Source: Rhodocyclaceae bacterium (GTDB lineage Bacteria; Pseudomonadota; Gammaproteobacteria; Burkholderiales; Rhodocyclaceae). Taken from it: a stretch of DNA of 64,000 nt. The notes below the pieces were generated by a model that was given only the letters and a program-made list of their open reading frames with translations, was not told the origin of the DNA and made no database searches. Location of the stretch: NCBI GenBank assembly GCA_016718525.1, contig JADKDD010000001.1, forward strand, positions 62,001 to 126,000. Reading direction: 5' to 3'. The translations under genes were made by a program, and so were the position numbers. Every line of letters starts with the position of its first letter. The stretch's first letter is position 1. Positions 1 through 7,485 of this stretch are shown piece by piece.

Positions 1-56
1 GCGGTCGGAGTACGACGAAAGTTGCGAGCAGGTCTAGGAAGAACAGGAGGCGACCG

Positions 57-542
57 ATGCAAGTCAAGGAAATACTTGAAATAAAGGGTGCGGTGCTCTT
101 TACTATTGCCCCGGACAAGTACCTTGCCGAAGCCGTGGAAGTCATGACGGGCCAAGACGTGGGTTCGTTGATCTGTTTTTCCGGCGGAGAAATGATCGGC
201 GTTCTGACATTTCGCGAAGTGCTGTTGGCCATCCAGAAATACGGTGACAAATGGCAAGAAGTACGAATTGACACAGTCATTGTGCGCGACCCTTGCGTTG
301 CTCAGCCGGAAATGGAAATGGACACTTTGCGGCGGTTGATGGTTGAAAATCACCAGCGCTATTGGCCGGTGATGGATGGAAAAGTCTTGCTCGGTGTGCT
401 TTCTTTTCATGACGTCGCAAAAGCCGTGCTCGAAGAGCAGAGTTTCGAAAACAAGATGCTCAAGGCTTACATTCGGGACTGGCCTGATGAAGGCGGCGCG
501 ATAGATGTTCCGCATAAGCGACGAAGCACTGACCAACCCTAG
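57..542 (+). CDS. Two-CBS-domain protein
   Basis: A 161-residue protein made almost entirely of two CBS motifs (about residues 5-60 and 72-130). Paired CBS motifs form a Bateman module that usually binds adenosyl ligands such as AMP, ATP or SAM and acts as a cytosolic energy or redox sensor. There is no fused catalytic or transport domain, so the partner is unknown. The start is supported by AGGAGG eight bases upstream of the ATG. The C-terminal tail from about residue 140 is charged and probably disordered. It lies 84 bp upstream of aroC on the same strand, but nothing links it to chorismate synthesis. Confidence 0.85.
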   Translation: MQVKEILEIKGAVLFTIAPDKYLAEAVEVMTGQDVGSLICFSGGEMIGVLTFREVLLAIQKYGDKWQEVRIDTVIVRDPCVAQPEMEMDTLRRLMVENHQRYWPVMDGKVLLGVLSFHDVAKAVLEEQSFENKMLKAYIRDWPDEGGAIDVPHKRRSTDQP

Positions 543-626
543 TTTTCTCAGCGTCTGGTGCCGCTTGTCTGAATAGATGAGTGCGCTGTCCGCAGTTTTT
601 TTCGCCAATATTTACGGTTTTCCTCT

Positions 627-1730
627 ATGTCCGGCAACACGTTTGGCAAACTTTTTCGCGTAACGTCTTTTGGCGAGTCTCATGGCCCTGCAATTGGGTG
701 CGTTGTCGATGGCTGTCCCCCCGGGATGGATCTATGCGAAGCCGATATCCAGGTTGAGCTTGACCGGCGTAAGCCCGGCACCTCGCGACATGTGACACAA
801 CGGCGTGAATCCGACACAGTTGAAATACTCTCTGGTGTGTTTGAAGGAAAGACGACCGGCACCCCGATTGCGCTTTTGATCCGCAATGAAGATCAGCGCA
901 GCAAGGATTATGGAAACATCATCAATACCTTCCGTCCGGGACATGCAGACTATGTATATTTGCAAAAATACGGGCTACGCGATCATCGCGGGGGCGGGCG
1001 TTCCTCGGCACGGGAAACGGCAGTTCGAGTTGCCGCGGGTGCAGTGGCAAGAAAGTGGTTGAGGGAACGCTACAACATTTCCGTTCGCGGCTGGATGAGC
1101 CAAATCGGCCAGCTCGAAATACCTTACGTTGATGAAGCCGAGATCGACAACAACGCTTTTTTTGCGCCCAACGCAGGCATGGTTCCGGAACTTGAGTCTT
1201 TTATGGACAGCCTGCGGAAGTCGGGCGATTCTGTCGGCGCAAGGCTCACTGTCAGAGCGTCGGGGGTGCCGGTAGGTTGGGGTGAGCCGGTGTACGATCG
1301 TTTGGATGCCGAAATCGCGTATGCGATGATGAGCATCAATGCCGTCAAGGGTGTTGAGATCGGTGCCGGCTTCCGGTCAGTCGAACAAAAGGGTAGCGAG
1401 CACGGGGACGAGATGACTCCGGCGGGCTTCGTGGGGAATAACGCGGGTGGCGTGCTGGGCGGGATATCGACCGGGCAAGATGTGTTGGTGCAAATTGCCG
1501 TCAAGCCCACATCCAGTATTCGGTTGCCGCGCCGTTCAGTCGATATGCAGGGAAATCCAACGGTCGTCGAAACGTTCGGCCGCCATGACCCCTGTGTAGG
1601 CATCCGGGCGACGCCTATTGGCGAGGCAATGTTGGCTTTGGTCCTGATCGACGCCGCGCTGCGACATCGAGCGCAGTGTGCTGACGTCGCCAGCCCTATG
1701 CCAGTAATACCGGGGCGAGTAGCCGACTGA
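627..1730 (+). CDS. aroC: Chorismate synthase
   Basis: Converts 5-enolpyruvylshikimate-3-phosphate to chorismate, the last shikimate-pathway step, using reduced FMN without net redox change. All three family signatures are visible: GESHGPAIGCVVDG near residue 16, GGGRSSARETA near residue 122, and RHDPCVGIRATP near residue 318. The length of 367 residues is normal for the bacterial enzyme. The product feeds TrpF, TrpB and TrpA, encoded 10 kb downstream. No strong Shine-Dalgarno sequence precedes the ATG, but the protein begins exactly at the usual N-terminus (MSGNTFGKLF). Confidence 0.97.
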   Translation: MSGNTFGKLFRVTSFGESHGPAIGCVVDGCPPGMDLCEADIQVELDRRKPGTSRHVTQRRESDTVEILSGVFEGKTTGTPIALLIRNEDQRSKDYGNIINTFRPGHADYVYLQKYGLRDHRGGGRSSARETAVRVAAGAVARKWLRERYNISVRGWMSQIGQLEIPYVDEAEIDNNAFFAPNAGMVPELESFMDSLRKSGDSVGARLTVRASGVPVGWGEPVYDRLDAEIAYAMMSINAVKGVEIGAGFRSVEQKGSEHGDEMTPAGFVGNNAGGVLGGISTGQDVLVQIAVKPTSSIRLPRRSVDMQGNPTVVETFGRHDPCVGIRATPIGEAMLALVLIDAALRHRAQCADVASPMPVIPGRVAD

Positions 1731-1777
1731 GTCTTTTTTCGCGATGATCGTCCTGGGTCATCACTTCACCCTCGCGC

Positions 1778-2947
1778 ATGAATCAACTCACCTCAGGCAG
1801 TAGTGCAGCGCACTTGCGACTTGCGGCCTGGTACTTTATGTACTTCGCCTTTGTCGGCGCCTATATGCCGTATTTTTCGCTTTACCTCGAAGCGCAATCG
1901 CTGACGCCGAGCCGAATTGCGTTGCTGATGACCTTAGGCCAATTGATGCGCCTATTGACGCCGGTTTTTTGGGGCTGGATATCTGATTACAGTGGCCGGC
2001 GGACGCCGATTATCAGAACCTCAGCGTTGTTGTCGATGCTGATATTCACGGTATATTTTTTTACTGTCGATTTCATTTCACTGGTCCTTGTCACAGCGCT
2101 GCTACATTTCTTTTGGTGTGCTGCTCTGCCCTTGGTAGAGGCGCTGACTTTTGCTCATCTTCGAGACACGAATAACAGCTATGGTCGGGTAAGAGTCTGG
2201 GGCTCCATTGGTTTTGTTGTTGCTGTCTTTGGCGTAGGGGTATGGCTCAATCATCAGCCGATTGCTTCATTATTGGCGATTACGTGGCTGATCCTCGGAC
2301 TAATGCTGCTTGCGGCGTGGCGCTTGAAGGAGGTGGCGACACCGCACTTTGTGCAGAGTGGCAAACCATCACCGAGCTTGCGTCAGTCGCGCGTAATCGT
2401 GTTGATGGTTGTCGGATTTCTGATGTCGGCTGCGCACGGCGCTTTTTATGTTTTCTATTCGATTCACCTCGCCGCCAATGGATATGACAGCACGGCAACA
2501 GGTTTCCTCTGGTCACTTGGTGTGATCGCCGAAGTCTTGGTATTCATCTACATGCCGCACATTGTCGATCATCAAAAACTCAAGCGCGTGTTGATGCTGT
2601 GCCTGGCGCTAGCGGTGTTACGGTTTTTGATTATTGGATGGTGCATTGAGATGGTTGCGCTGGTCGTCGTCGCGCAGATTTTGCATGGAGCGACTTTCGG
2701 GGCGCATCATGTTGCGAGTGTGGCCTCATTAAATCAGTGGTTTCTCCCAGGCCAGCAAGGGCGGATTCAGGCGCTTTATGGGAGCTTGTCTTTTGGCGGC
2801 GGTGGTTTGTTAGGCGGGTTAATCGCCGGGCAGACCTGGGCCAGCCTCGGGCCGGAGATAAGTTTTACGATTTCGGCCGGATTCGCGTTGCTCGGTTTGG
2901 CCGCGACACATTTTGCGTTTTCTGCGACAACGGCACAGTCAATATAG
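1778..2947 (+). CDS. MFS transporter, HcaT/MFS_1-like family
   Basis: A 389-residue membrane protein with about 12 hydrophobic segments. The N-terminus (LAAWYFMYFAFVGAYMPYFS) and the loop after TM2 (GWISDYSGRRTP) resemble the MFS_1-like group that includes 3-phenylpropionate permease HcaT and nucleoside:H+ symporters. The substrate cannot be read from the sequence. It follows aroC by 47 bp and may be cotranscribed with it. It ends 103 bp before leuC. Relatives often sit beside housekeeping genes in betaproteobacteria without a known substrate. Confidence 0.85.
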   Translation: MNQLTSGSSAAHLRLAAWYFMYFAFVGAYMPYFSLYLEAQSLTPSRIALLMTLGQLMRLLTPVFWGWISDYSGRRTPIIRTSALLSMLIFTVYFFTVDFISLVLVTALLHFFWCAALPLVEALTFAHLRDTNNSYGRVRVWGSIGFVVAVFGVGVWLNHQPIASLLAITWLILGLMLLAAWRLKEVATPHFVQSGKPSPSLRQSRVIVLMVVGFLMSAAHGAFYVFYSIHLAANGYDSTATGFLWSLGVIAEVLVFIYMPHIVDHQKLKRVLMLCLALAVLRFLIIGWCIEMVALVVVAQILHGATFGAHHVASVASLNQWFLPGQQGRIQALYGSLSFGGGGLLGGLIAGQTWASLGPEISFTISAGFALLGLAATHFAFSATTAQSI

Positions 2948-3050
2948 GCAGACCGGGCTCGACGAGCAGGATTCTCCTGGCCTATGCGATAAAATTTGAG
3001 GTTCCACGAGAGACTTTGATTGGTGCACTTGCGAGTTGCGAACTGAGAAT

Positions 3051-4463
3051 ATGACAGCGGCTAAAACTTTATATGAAAAGCTTTGGGATGCGCACGTTGT
3101 GCATGCGGAAGCTGACGGGACGGCTTTAATCTACATTGACCGCCATTTGGTTCATGAGGTAACCAGCCCACAGGCGTTCGAGGGTCTCAAATTGGCTGGC
3201 CGCAAACCGTGGCGACCATCATCGATAGTTGCTACAGCAGATCACAACACTCCGACGCAACATTGGGAGGCCGGTATTACCGATGCAGTGTCGCGCCAGC
3301 AGGTTGAGACGCTGGATGCGAATATTCGCGAGGTTGGTGCATTGGCGTATTTTCCGTTCAAGGATAAGCACCAAGGGATCGTACACGTTATCGGACCCGA
3401 GCATGGGGCAACATTGCCGGGCATGACAGTGGTTTGTGGCGACTCACATACATCAACGCACGGGGCCTTTGCATGCCTGGCACATGGTATCGGCACATCG
3501 GAAGTGGAGCATGTATTGGCAACGCAGTGCCTGGTCCAGGCAAAGTCAAAAACGATGCTGGTGCGGGTCGATGGCAAGGTCGGCAATGGCGTAACGGCAA
3601 AGGACATTGTTCTCGCATTGATAGGTCGCATCGGCACCGCCGGCGGCAGTGGGTATGCGATTGAGTTTGGCGGTAGCGCTATCCGGGCGCTGACCATGGA
3701 AGGCCGCATGACGGTTTGCAATATGGCGATTGAAGCTGGTGCCCGCGTCGGGTTCGTGGCCGTCGATCAGACCACAATCGACTATCTTCAAGGGCGTAGT
3801 TTTGCACCGAAAGGTGATCAGTGGGAAAGCGCAGTCAGCTATTGGCGGACGCTGGTTTCCGATCGCGACGCGAAGTTTGACCAAATTGTAGTGCTCGACG
3901 CGGCTGCCATTGAACCTCAAGTGACATGGGGTACATCACCGGAGATGGTCTGCGGGATTCATGGGTCTGTTCCCGCGCCGGAAGATTTTGCTGATCCGGT
4001 GAAGCGTGAAGGAGTGGCACGTGCTTTGCAATACATGGGACTCAGCCCAAGAACCGCGATTTCACAAATCAAGATCGATAAGGTGTTTATTGGTTCGTGC
4101 ACCAACTCAAGGATCGAAGATTTGCGCGCTGCGGCACAGGTTGTCAAAGGAAGGTCAATTGCCTCAAGCGTGAAACTGGCGCTCGTGGTACCGGGTTCAG
4201 GATTGGTCAAACGTCAGGCTGAAGCTGAAGGCTTGGACCGCATTTTTATCGCCGCGGGGTTTGATTGGCGCCAACCCGGTTGCTCAATGTGCCTGGCAAT
4301 GAATGATGACCGTTTGGAACCAGGTGAGCGATGTGCATCAACCTCGAATCGAAATTTTGAAGGCCGCCAGGGGGCAGGTGGCAGAACGCACCTGGTCAGC
4401 CCTGCGATGGCCGCCGCTGCCGCTATTGCCGGCAGGTTTGTCGATGTGCGCGAAATCAATTGA
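3051..4463 (+). CDS. leuC: 3-isopropylmalate dehydratase, large subunit
   Basis: With LeuD it isomerises 2-isopropylmalate to 3-isopropylmalate in leucine synthesis. It is an aconitase-family protein carrying a [4Fe-4S] cluster. The three cluster cysteines are visible as Cys350 in GSCTNSR and Cys411 and Cys414 in CSMC. The substrate-binding stretch CGDSHTSTHGAFACL is intact. The frame is open from a TTG at 3036, but the ATG at 3051 gives the usual N-terminus (MTAAKTLYEKLWDAHVV) and 470 residues. It is the first gene of leuC-leuD-leuB-asd, and the 103 bp upstream could hold the operon promoter. Confidence 0.97.
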   Translation: MTAAKTLYEKLWDAHVVHAEADGTALIYIDRHLVHEVTSPQAFEGLKLAGRKPWRPSSIVATADHNTPTQHWEAGITDAVSRQQVETLDANIREVGALAYFPFKDKHQGIVHVIGPEHGATLPGMTVVCGDSHTSTHGAFACLAHGIGTSEVEHVLATQCLVQAKSKTMLVRVDGKVGNGVTAKDIVLALIGRIGTAGGSGYAIEFGGSAIRALTMEGRMTVCNMAIEAGARVGFVAVDQTTIDYLQGRSFAPKGDQWESAVSYWRTLVSDRDAKFDQIVVLDAAAIEPQVTWGTSPEMVCGIHGSVPAPEDFADPVKREGVARALQYMGLSPRTAISQIKIDKVFIGSCTNSRIEDLRAAAQVVKGRSIASSVKLALVVPGSGLVKRQAEAEGLDRIFIAAGFDWRQPGCSMCLAMNDDRLEPGERCASTSNRNFEGRQGAGGRTHLVSPAMAAAAAIAGRFVDVREIN

Positions 4464-4493
4464 TGATAGTGAAGCAACGAAGGTGATCAAATA

Positions 4494-5132
4494 GTGGAAA
4501 AATTTGAAAAACATGAAGGCTTGGTAGCGCCATTGGATCGCTCTAACGTCGATACCGATGCGATCATCCCCAAGCAGTTCTTGAAGTCTATCAAGCGTTC
4601 CGGCTTTGGCCCGAATGCCTTTGATGAATGGCGGTACCTTGATCACGGCGAGCCTGGTATGGACAATTCAGTGCGGCCGCGCAATCCTGATTTCGTGCTG
4701 AATCAGGAGCGCTATCAAGGCGCATCGATACTTTTGGTGAGAGTTAATTTTGGTTGCGGTTCCTCACGCGAACATGCGCCGTGGGCCCTTCAGGATTGTG
4801 GGTTCCGTGCTCTGATCGGGGAATCCTTCGCCGATATTTTTTTCAACAACTGTTACAAGAACGGTGTACTTCCGATTGTCTTGCCAAAAGCTGAAATAGA
4901 TGCCTTGTTCGGGCTAACAGAGTATTCACCAGGTTTTCGCCTCACAATTGACTTACCGGCACAGCTGGTTGTGCGACCAGACGGACATAAGATTCCGTTT
5001 CAGATCGATCCGTTTCGCAAGGAGTCTTTGGTCAATGGTTGGGACGAAATCGGACTGACCCTGCGCCACGCCGAGAAGATCAGAGAATTCGAAGAGCGCC
5101 GGAAGCGTGAACATGCGTGGTTGTTTGCCTGA
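4494..5132 (+). CDS. leuD: 3-isopropylmalate dehydratase, small subunit
   Basis: The swivel-domain partner of LeuC, 212 residues. The conserved NFGCGSSREHAPWAL segment, which shapes the active site, is intact. The start is a GTG (MEKFEKHEGLVAPLDRSNVDTD) preceded by AAGGTGAT. The gene lies 30 bp after leuC, so translation is probably coupled. No extra small gene lies between leuC and leuD. Confidence 0.96.
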   Translation: MEKFEKHEGLVAPLDRSNVDTDAIIPKQFLKSIKRSGFGPNAFDEWRYLDHGEPGMDNSVRPRNPDFVLNQERYQGASILLVRVNFGCGSSREHAPWALQDCGFRALIGESFADIFFNNCYKNGVLPIVLPKAEIDALFGLTEYSPGFRLTIDLPAQLVVRPDGHKIPFQIDPFRKESLVNGWDEIGLTLRHAEKIREFEERRKREHAWLFA

Positions 5133-5153
5133 TATTGAGTGATGGAAAAAGAA

Positions 5154-6215
5154 ATGAATATTTGCGTGATGGCTGGTGATGGAATCGGCCCGGAAATTGT
5201 TGAACAAGCGGTGCGGGTTTTGCGAGCGCCTGCACTTGGTCTGACCTTGAGCTTCACTGAGGCGTTGGTTGGCGGTGCTGCTTACCGGGCGCATGGCCAC
5301 CCACTGCCGGAGTCAACATTGTCTGCCGCGCAAGCATCAGACGCGATCCTCTTTGGTGCAGTCGGTGATTTTTCGCTGGATACGCTACCACGCGAACTGA
5401 GGCCAGAACAAGCTATCTTGGGATTGCGCAAGGCGCTGAACTTGTTTGCGAATTTCCGGCCGGCGATGGTCTATCCAGAGCTTGTTGACGCATCGAGCCT
5501 GAAGCCGGAGATTGTTGCCGGTCTGGATATTTTGATTATCCGTGAGCTGACCGGAGACATCTATTTCGGCCAGCCGCGCGGAATTCGGGTGCGAGATGAT
5601 GGGGTTCGCGAAGGTTTCGACACCATGCGTTATTCCGAGCCGGAAATCGAGCGTGTCGCACATGTTGCGTTCAAAGCCGCCAAGCGGCGCAACAATCGAC
5701 TCTGCTCGGTCGACAAGGCAAATGTCCTGGATACGATGCAGTTGTGGCGCGAGGTCGTTATCAGTGTCAGCAAGCAATACCCGGAAGTGGCGTTGTCTCA
5801 TCAGTACGTCGACAACGCGGCAATGCAATTGCTCAAGAATCCAAAACAGTTTGACGTCATTGTCACCGGCAACATGTTTGGCGACATTTTGTCCGATGAA
5901 GCATCAATGCTTACAGGTTCAATCGGCATGCTCCCGTCAGCTTCGCTGAACGAACATGGTTTCGGTCTGTATGAGCCTATCCACGGTTCGGCACCTGATA
6001 TCGCGGGCAAGAATATTGCTAACCCCTTGGCAACGATATTGTCTGCAGCGATGATGCTACGCTACACTTTTGCCAATGCGGCAGCGGCGGATCGCATCGA
6101 AGCCGCGGTACAAATGGTGCTCCGGCAAGGGGTACGCACGGGTGACATCGCAGGTCCCGGGGTAACGGCAGTGGGTACACGGCAAATGGGCGATGCGGTG
6201 CTTGCTGCACTGTAG
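5154..6215 (+). CDS. leuB: 3-isopropylmalate dehydrogenase
   Basis: Oxidises and decarboxylates 3-isopropylmalate to 2-oxoisocaproate with NAD+ and a divalent metal. The metal- and substrate-binding segment GDILSDEASMLTGSIGMLPS and the NAD-binding GSAPDIAGKNIANP are both present. Three in-frame starts exist: GTG 5139, ATG 5142 and ATG 5154. The last is chosen because it gives the family N-terminus (MNICVMAGDGIGPEIV) and has GGAAAAAG upstream, giving 353 residues. The leuD-leuB spacing is only about 20 bp, consistent with one transcript. Confidence 0.96.
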   Translation: MNICVMAGDGIGPEIVEQAVRVLRAPALGLTLSFTEALVGGAAYRAHGHPLPESTLSAAQASDAILFGAVGDFSLDTLPRELRPEQAILGLRKALNLFANFRPAMVYPELVDASSLKPEIVAGLDILIIRELTGDIYFGQPRGIRVRDDGVREGFDTMRYSEPEIERVAHVAFKAAKRRNNRLCSVDKANVLDTMQLWREVVISVSKQYPEVALSHQYVDNAAMQLLKNPKQFDVIVTGNMFGDILSDEASMLTGSIGMLPSASLNEHGFGLYEPIHGSAPDIAGKNIANPLATILSAAMMLRYTFANAAAADRIEAAVQMVLRQGVRTGDIAGPGVTAVGTRQMGDAVLAAL

Positions 6216-6257
6216 GTCAAGATGATTTCAAGATGATTTTTTGCTGAAAGGTTAGTG

Positions 6258-7385
6258 ATGAAGCGCGTTGGATTTGTCGGTTGGCGTGGGATGGTGGGTT
6301 CGGTGCTGATGCAGCGCATGCGCGAGGAAAACGATTTTCCGCTGATCGATCCGGTCTTCTTCACGACTTCGAATGTGGGGGCAACGACCCCGGACATTAC
6401 TGGGACCGGGCAAGGCGCAGGGATTCCACTTGGGGATGGCCGCAGCATTGCGAACCTTAAGGCAATGGACATCATCATCACTTGTCAGGGCGGTGATTAC
6501 ACCAGTGAGATTTTCCCTCAGTTGCGCGCAGCAGGCTGGAACGGACACTGGATTGATGCCGCCTCTACGTTACGCATGAATTCTGACGCCGTCATCATTC
6601 TTGATCCAGTCAATCTTTCGGTTATTGAAGAGCATCTGGCTCAAGGCGGGCGCAACTGGATTGGCGGGAACTGCACGGTAAGCCTGATGCTGATGGGTTT
6701 GGGTGGACTGTTTGAGGCCGGTCTGGTCGAGTGGATGAGTTCAATGACCTATCAGGCAGCCTCCGGTGCCGGTGCGCAAACCATGCGCGAACTATTGGTC
6801 CAAATGGGTGAAGCACACCGGGTAGCGGCAAATTTACTTGACGACCCAGCCTCGGCGATCCTTGATATTGACCGCGAAGTTGCCGGGATTTTGCGAGACG
6901 ACGCGTTCCCGACGACAAACTCGGGTGTTCCGCTGGCGGGTTCGCTGATTCCATGGATCGACAAAGATCTTGGCAATGGGCAAAGCCGTGAGGAGTGGAA
7001 AGGGCACGCTGAAACGAACAAAATACTTGGTTTGGAAGACACGCCGGTCCCGGTTGATGGTCTATGTGTCCGCGTCGGAGCAATGCGTTGTCACTCGCAG
7101 GCGGTGACCATAAAATTGAGGAAAGATGTGCCTCTGGCCGATGTCAACGCGTTGATCGCCGGGCATAACCAATGGGTTCGAGTGATTCCGAACGAGCGGG
7201 AGGTCACAATGAAGGAGCTTACCCCAACGGCGGTGACCGGTACGTTGGCTGTTCCTGTCGGTCGTTTGCGTAAACTCTCAATGGGACCCGAGTATTTGGC
7301 GGCATTTACAGTAGGCGATCAGTTGCTGTGGGGGGCGGCAGAACCATTGCGCAGGATGTTGCGAATACTGTTGCGTGAACGCTGA
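6258..7385 (+). CDS. asd: Aspartate-semialdehyde dehydrogenase
   Basis: Reduces aspartyl-4-phosphate to aspartate semialdehyde with NADPH, the branch point to lysine/diaminopimelate, threonine and methionine. The N-terminal NADP motif is seen as GFVGWRGMVGS. The catalytic cysteine is Cys139 in GGNCTVSLM. The start is the ATG at 6258 rather than the adjoining GTG at 6255; GAAAGG lies upstream. The product has 375 residues, close to the gammaproteobacterial type. It is last in leuCDB-asd and is followed by a weak hairpin. Confidence 0.96.
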   Translation: MKRVGFVGWRGMVGSVLMQRMREENDFPLIDPVFFTTSNVGATTPDITGTGQGAGIPLGDGRSIANLKAMDIIITCQGGDYTSEIFPQLRAAGWNGHWIDAASTLRMNSDAVIILDPVNLSVIEEHLAQGGRNWIGGNCTVSLMLMGLGGLFEAGLVEWMSSMTYQAASGAGAQTMRELLVQMGEAHRVAANLLDDPASAILDIDREVAGILRDDAFPTTNSGVPLAGSLIPWIDKDLGNGQSREEWKGHAETNKILGLEDTPVPVDGLCVRVGAMRCHSQAVTIKLRKDVPLADVNALIAGHNQWVRVIPNEREVTMKELTPTAVTGTLAVPVGRLRKLSMGPEYLAAFTVGDQLLWGAAEPLRRMLRILLRER

Positions 7386-7417
7386 ATGGCTGCCCGAGGC
7401 AATCGTGAGATGAAGGT

Positions 7418-7439
7418 TGAGCTTGCGCGCTTAAGCTCA
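7418..7439 (+). terminator. Hairpin after asd (weak terminator)
   Basis: A 7-bp perfect stem, TGAGCTT/AAGCTCA, around an 8-base loop lies 33 bp after the asd stop. It is followed by a loose T-rich stretch (TGATGTTATTTTG), not a clean U-tract. It may attenuate read-through from the leu-asd genes into fimV. Confidence 0.35.
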
Positions 7440-7485
7440 TGATGTTATTTTGATTACTCGTAGTTAAGCCCTGCGGGGAGACGCT

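Noticed and set aside
1124..1603. Long antisense reading frames in aroC, fimV, aceB, clpA and other genes
   Set aside because: They are opposite-strand shadows of well-identified genes, without ribosome sites or recognisable domains.
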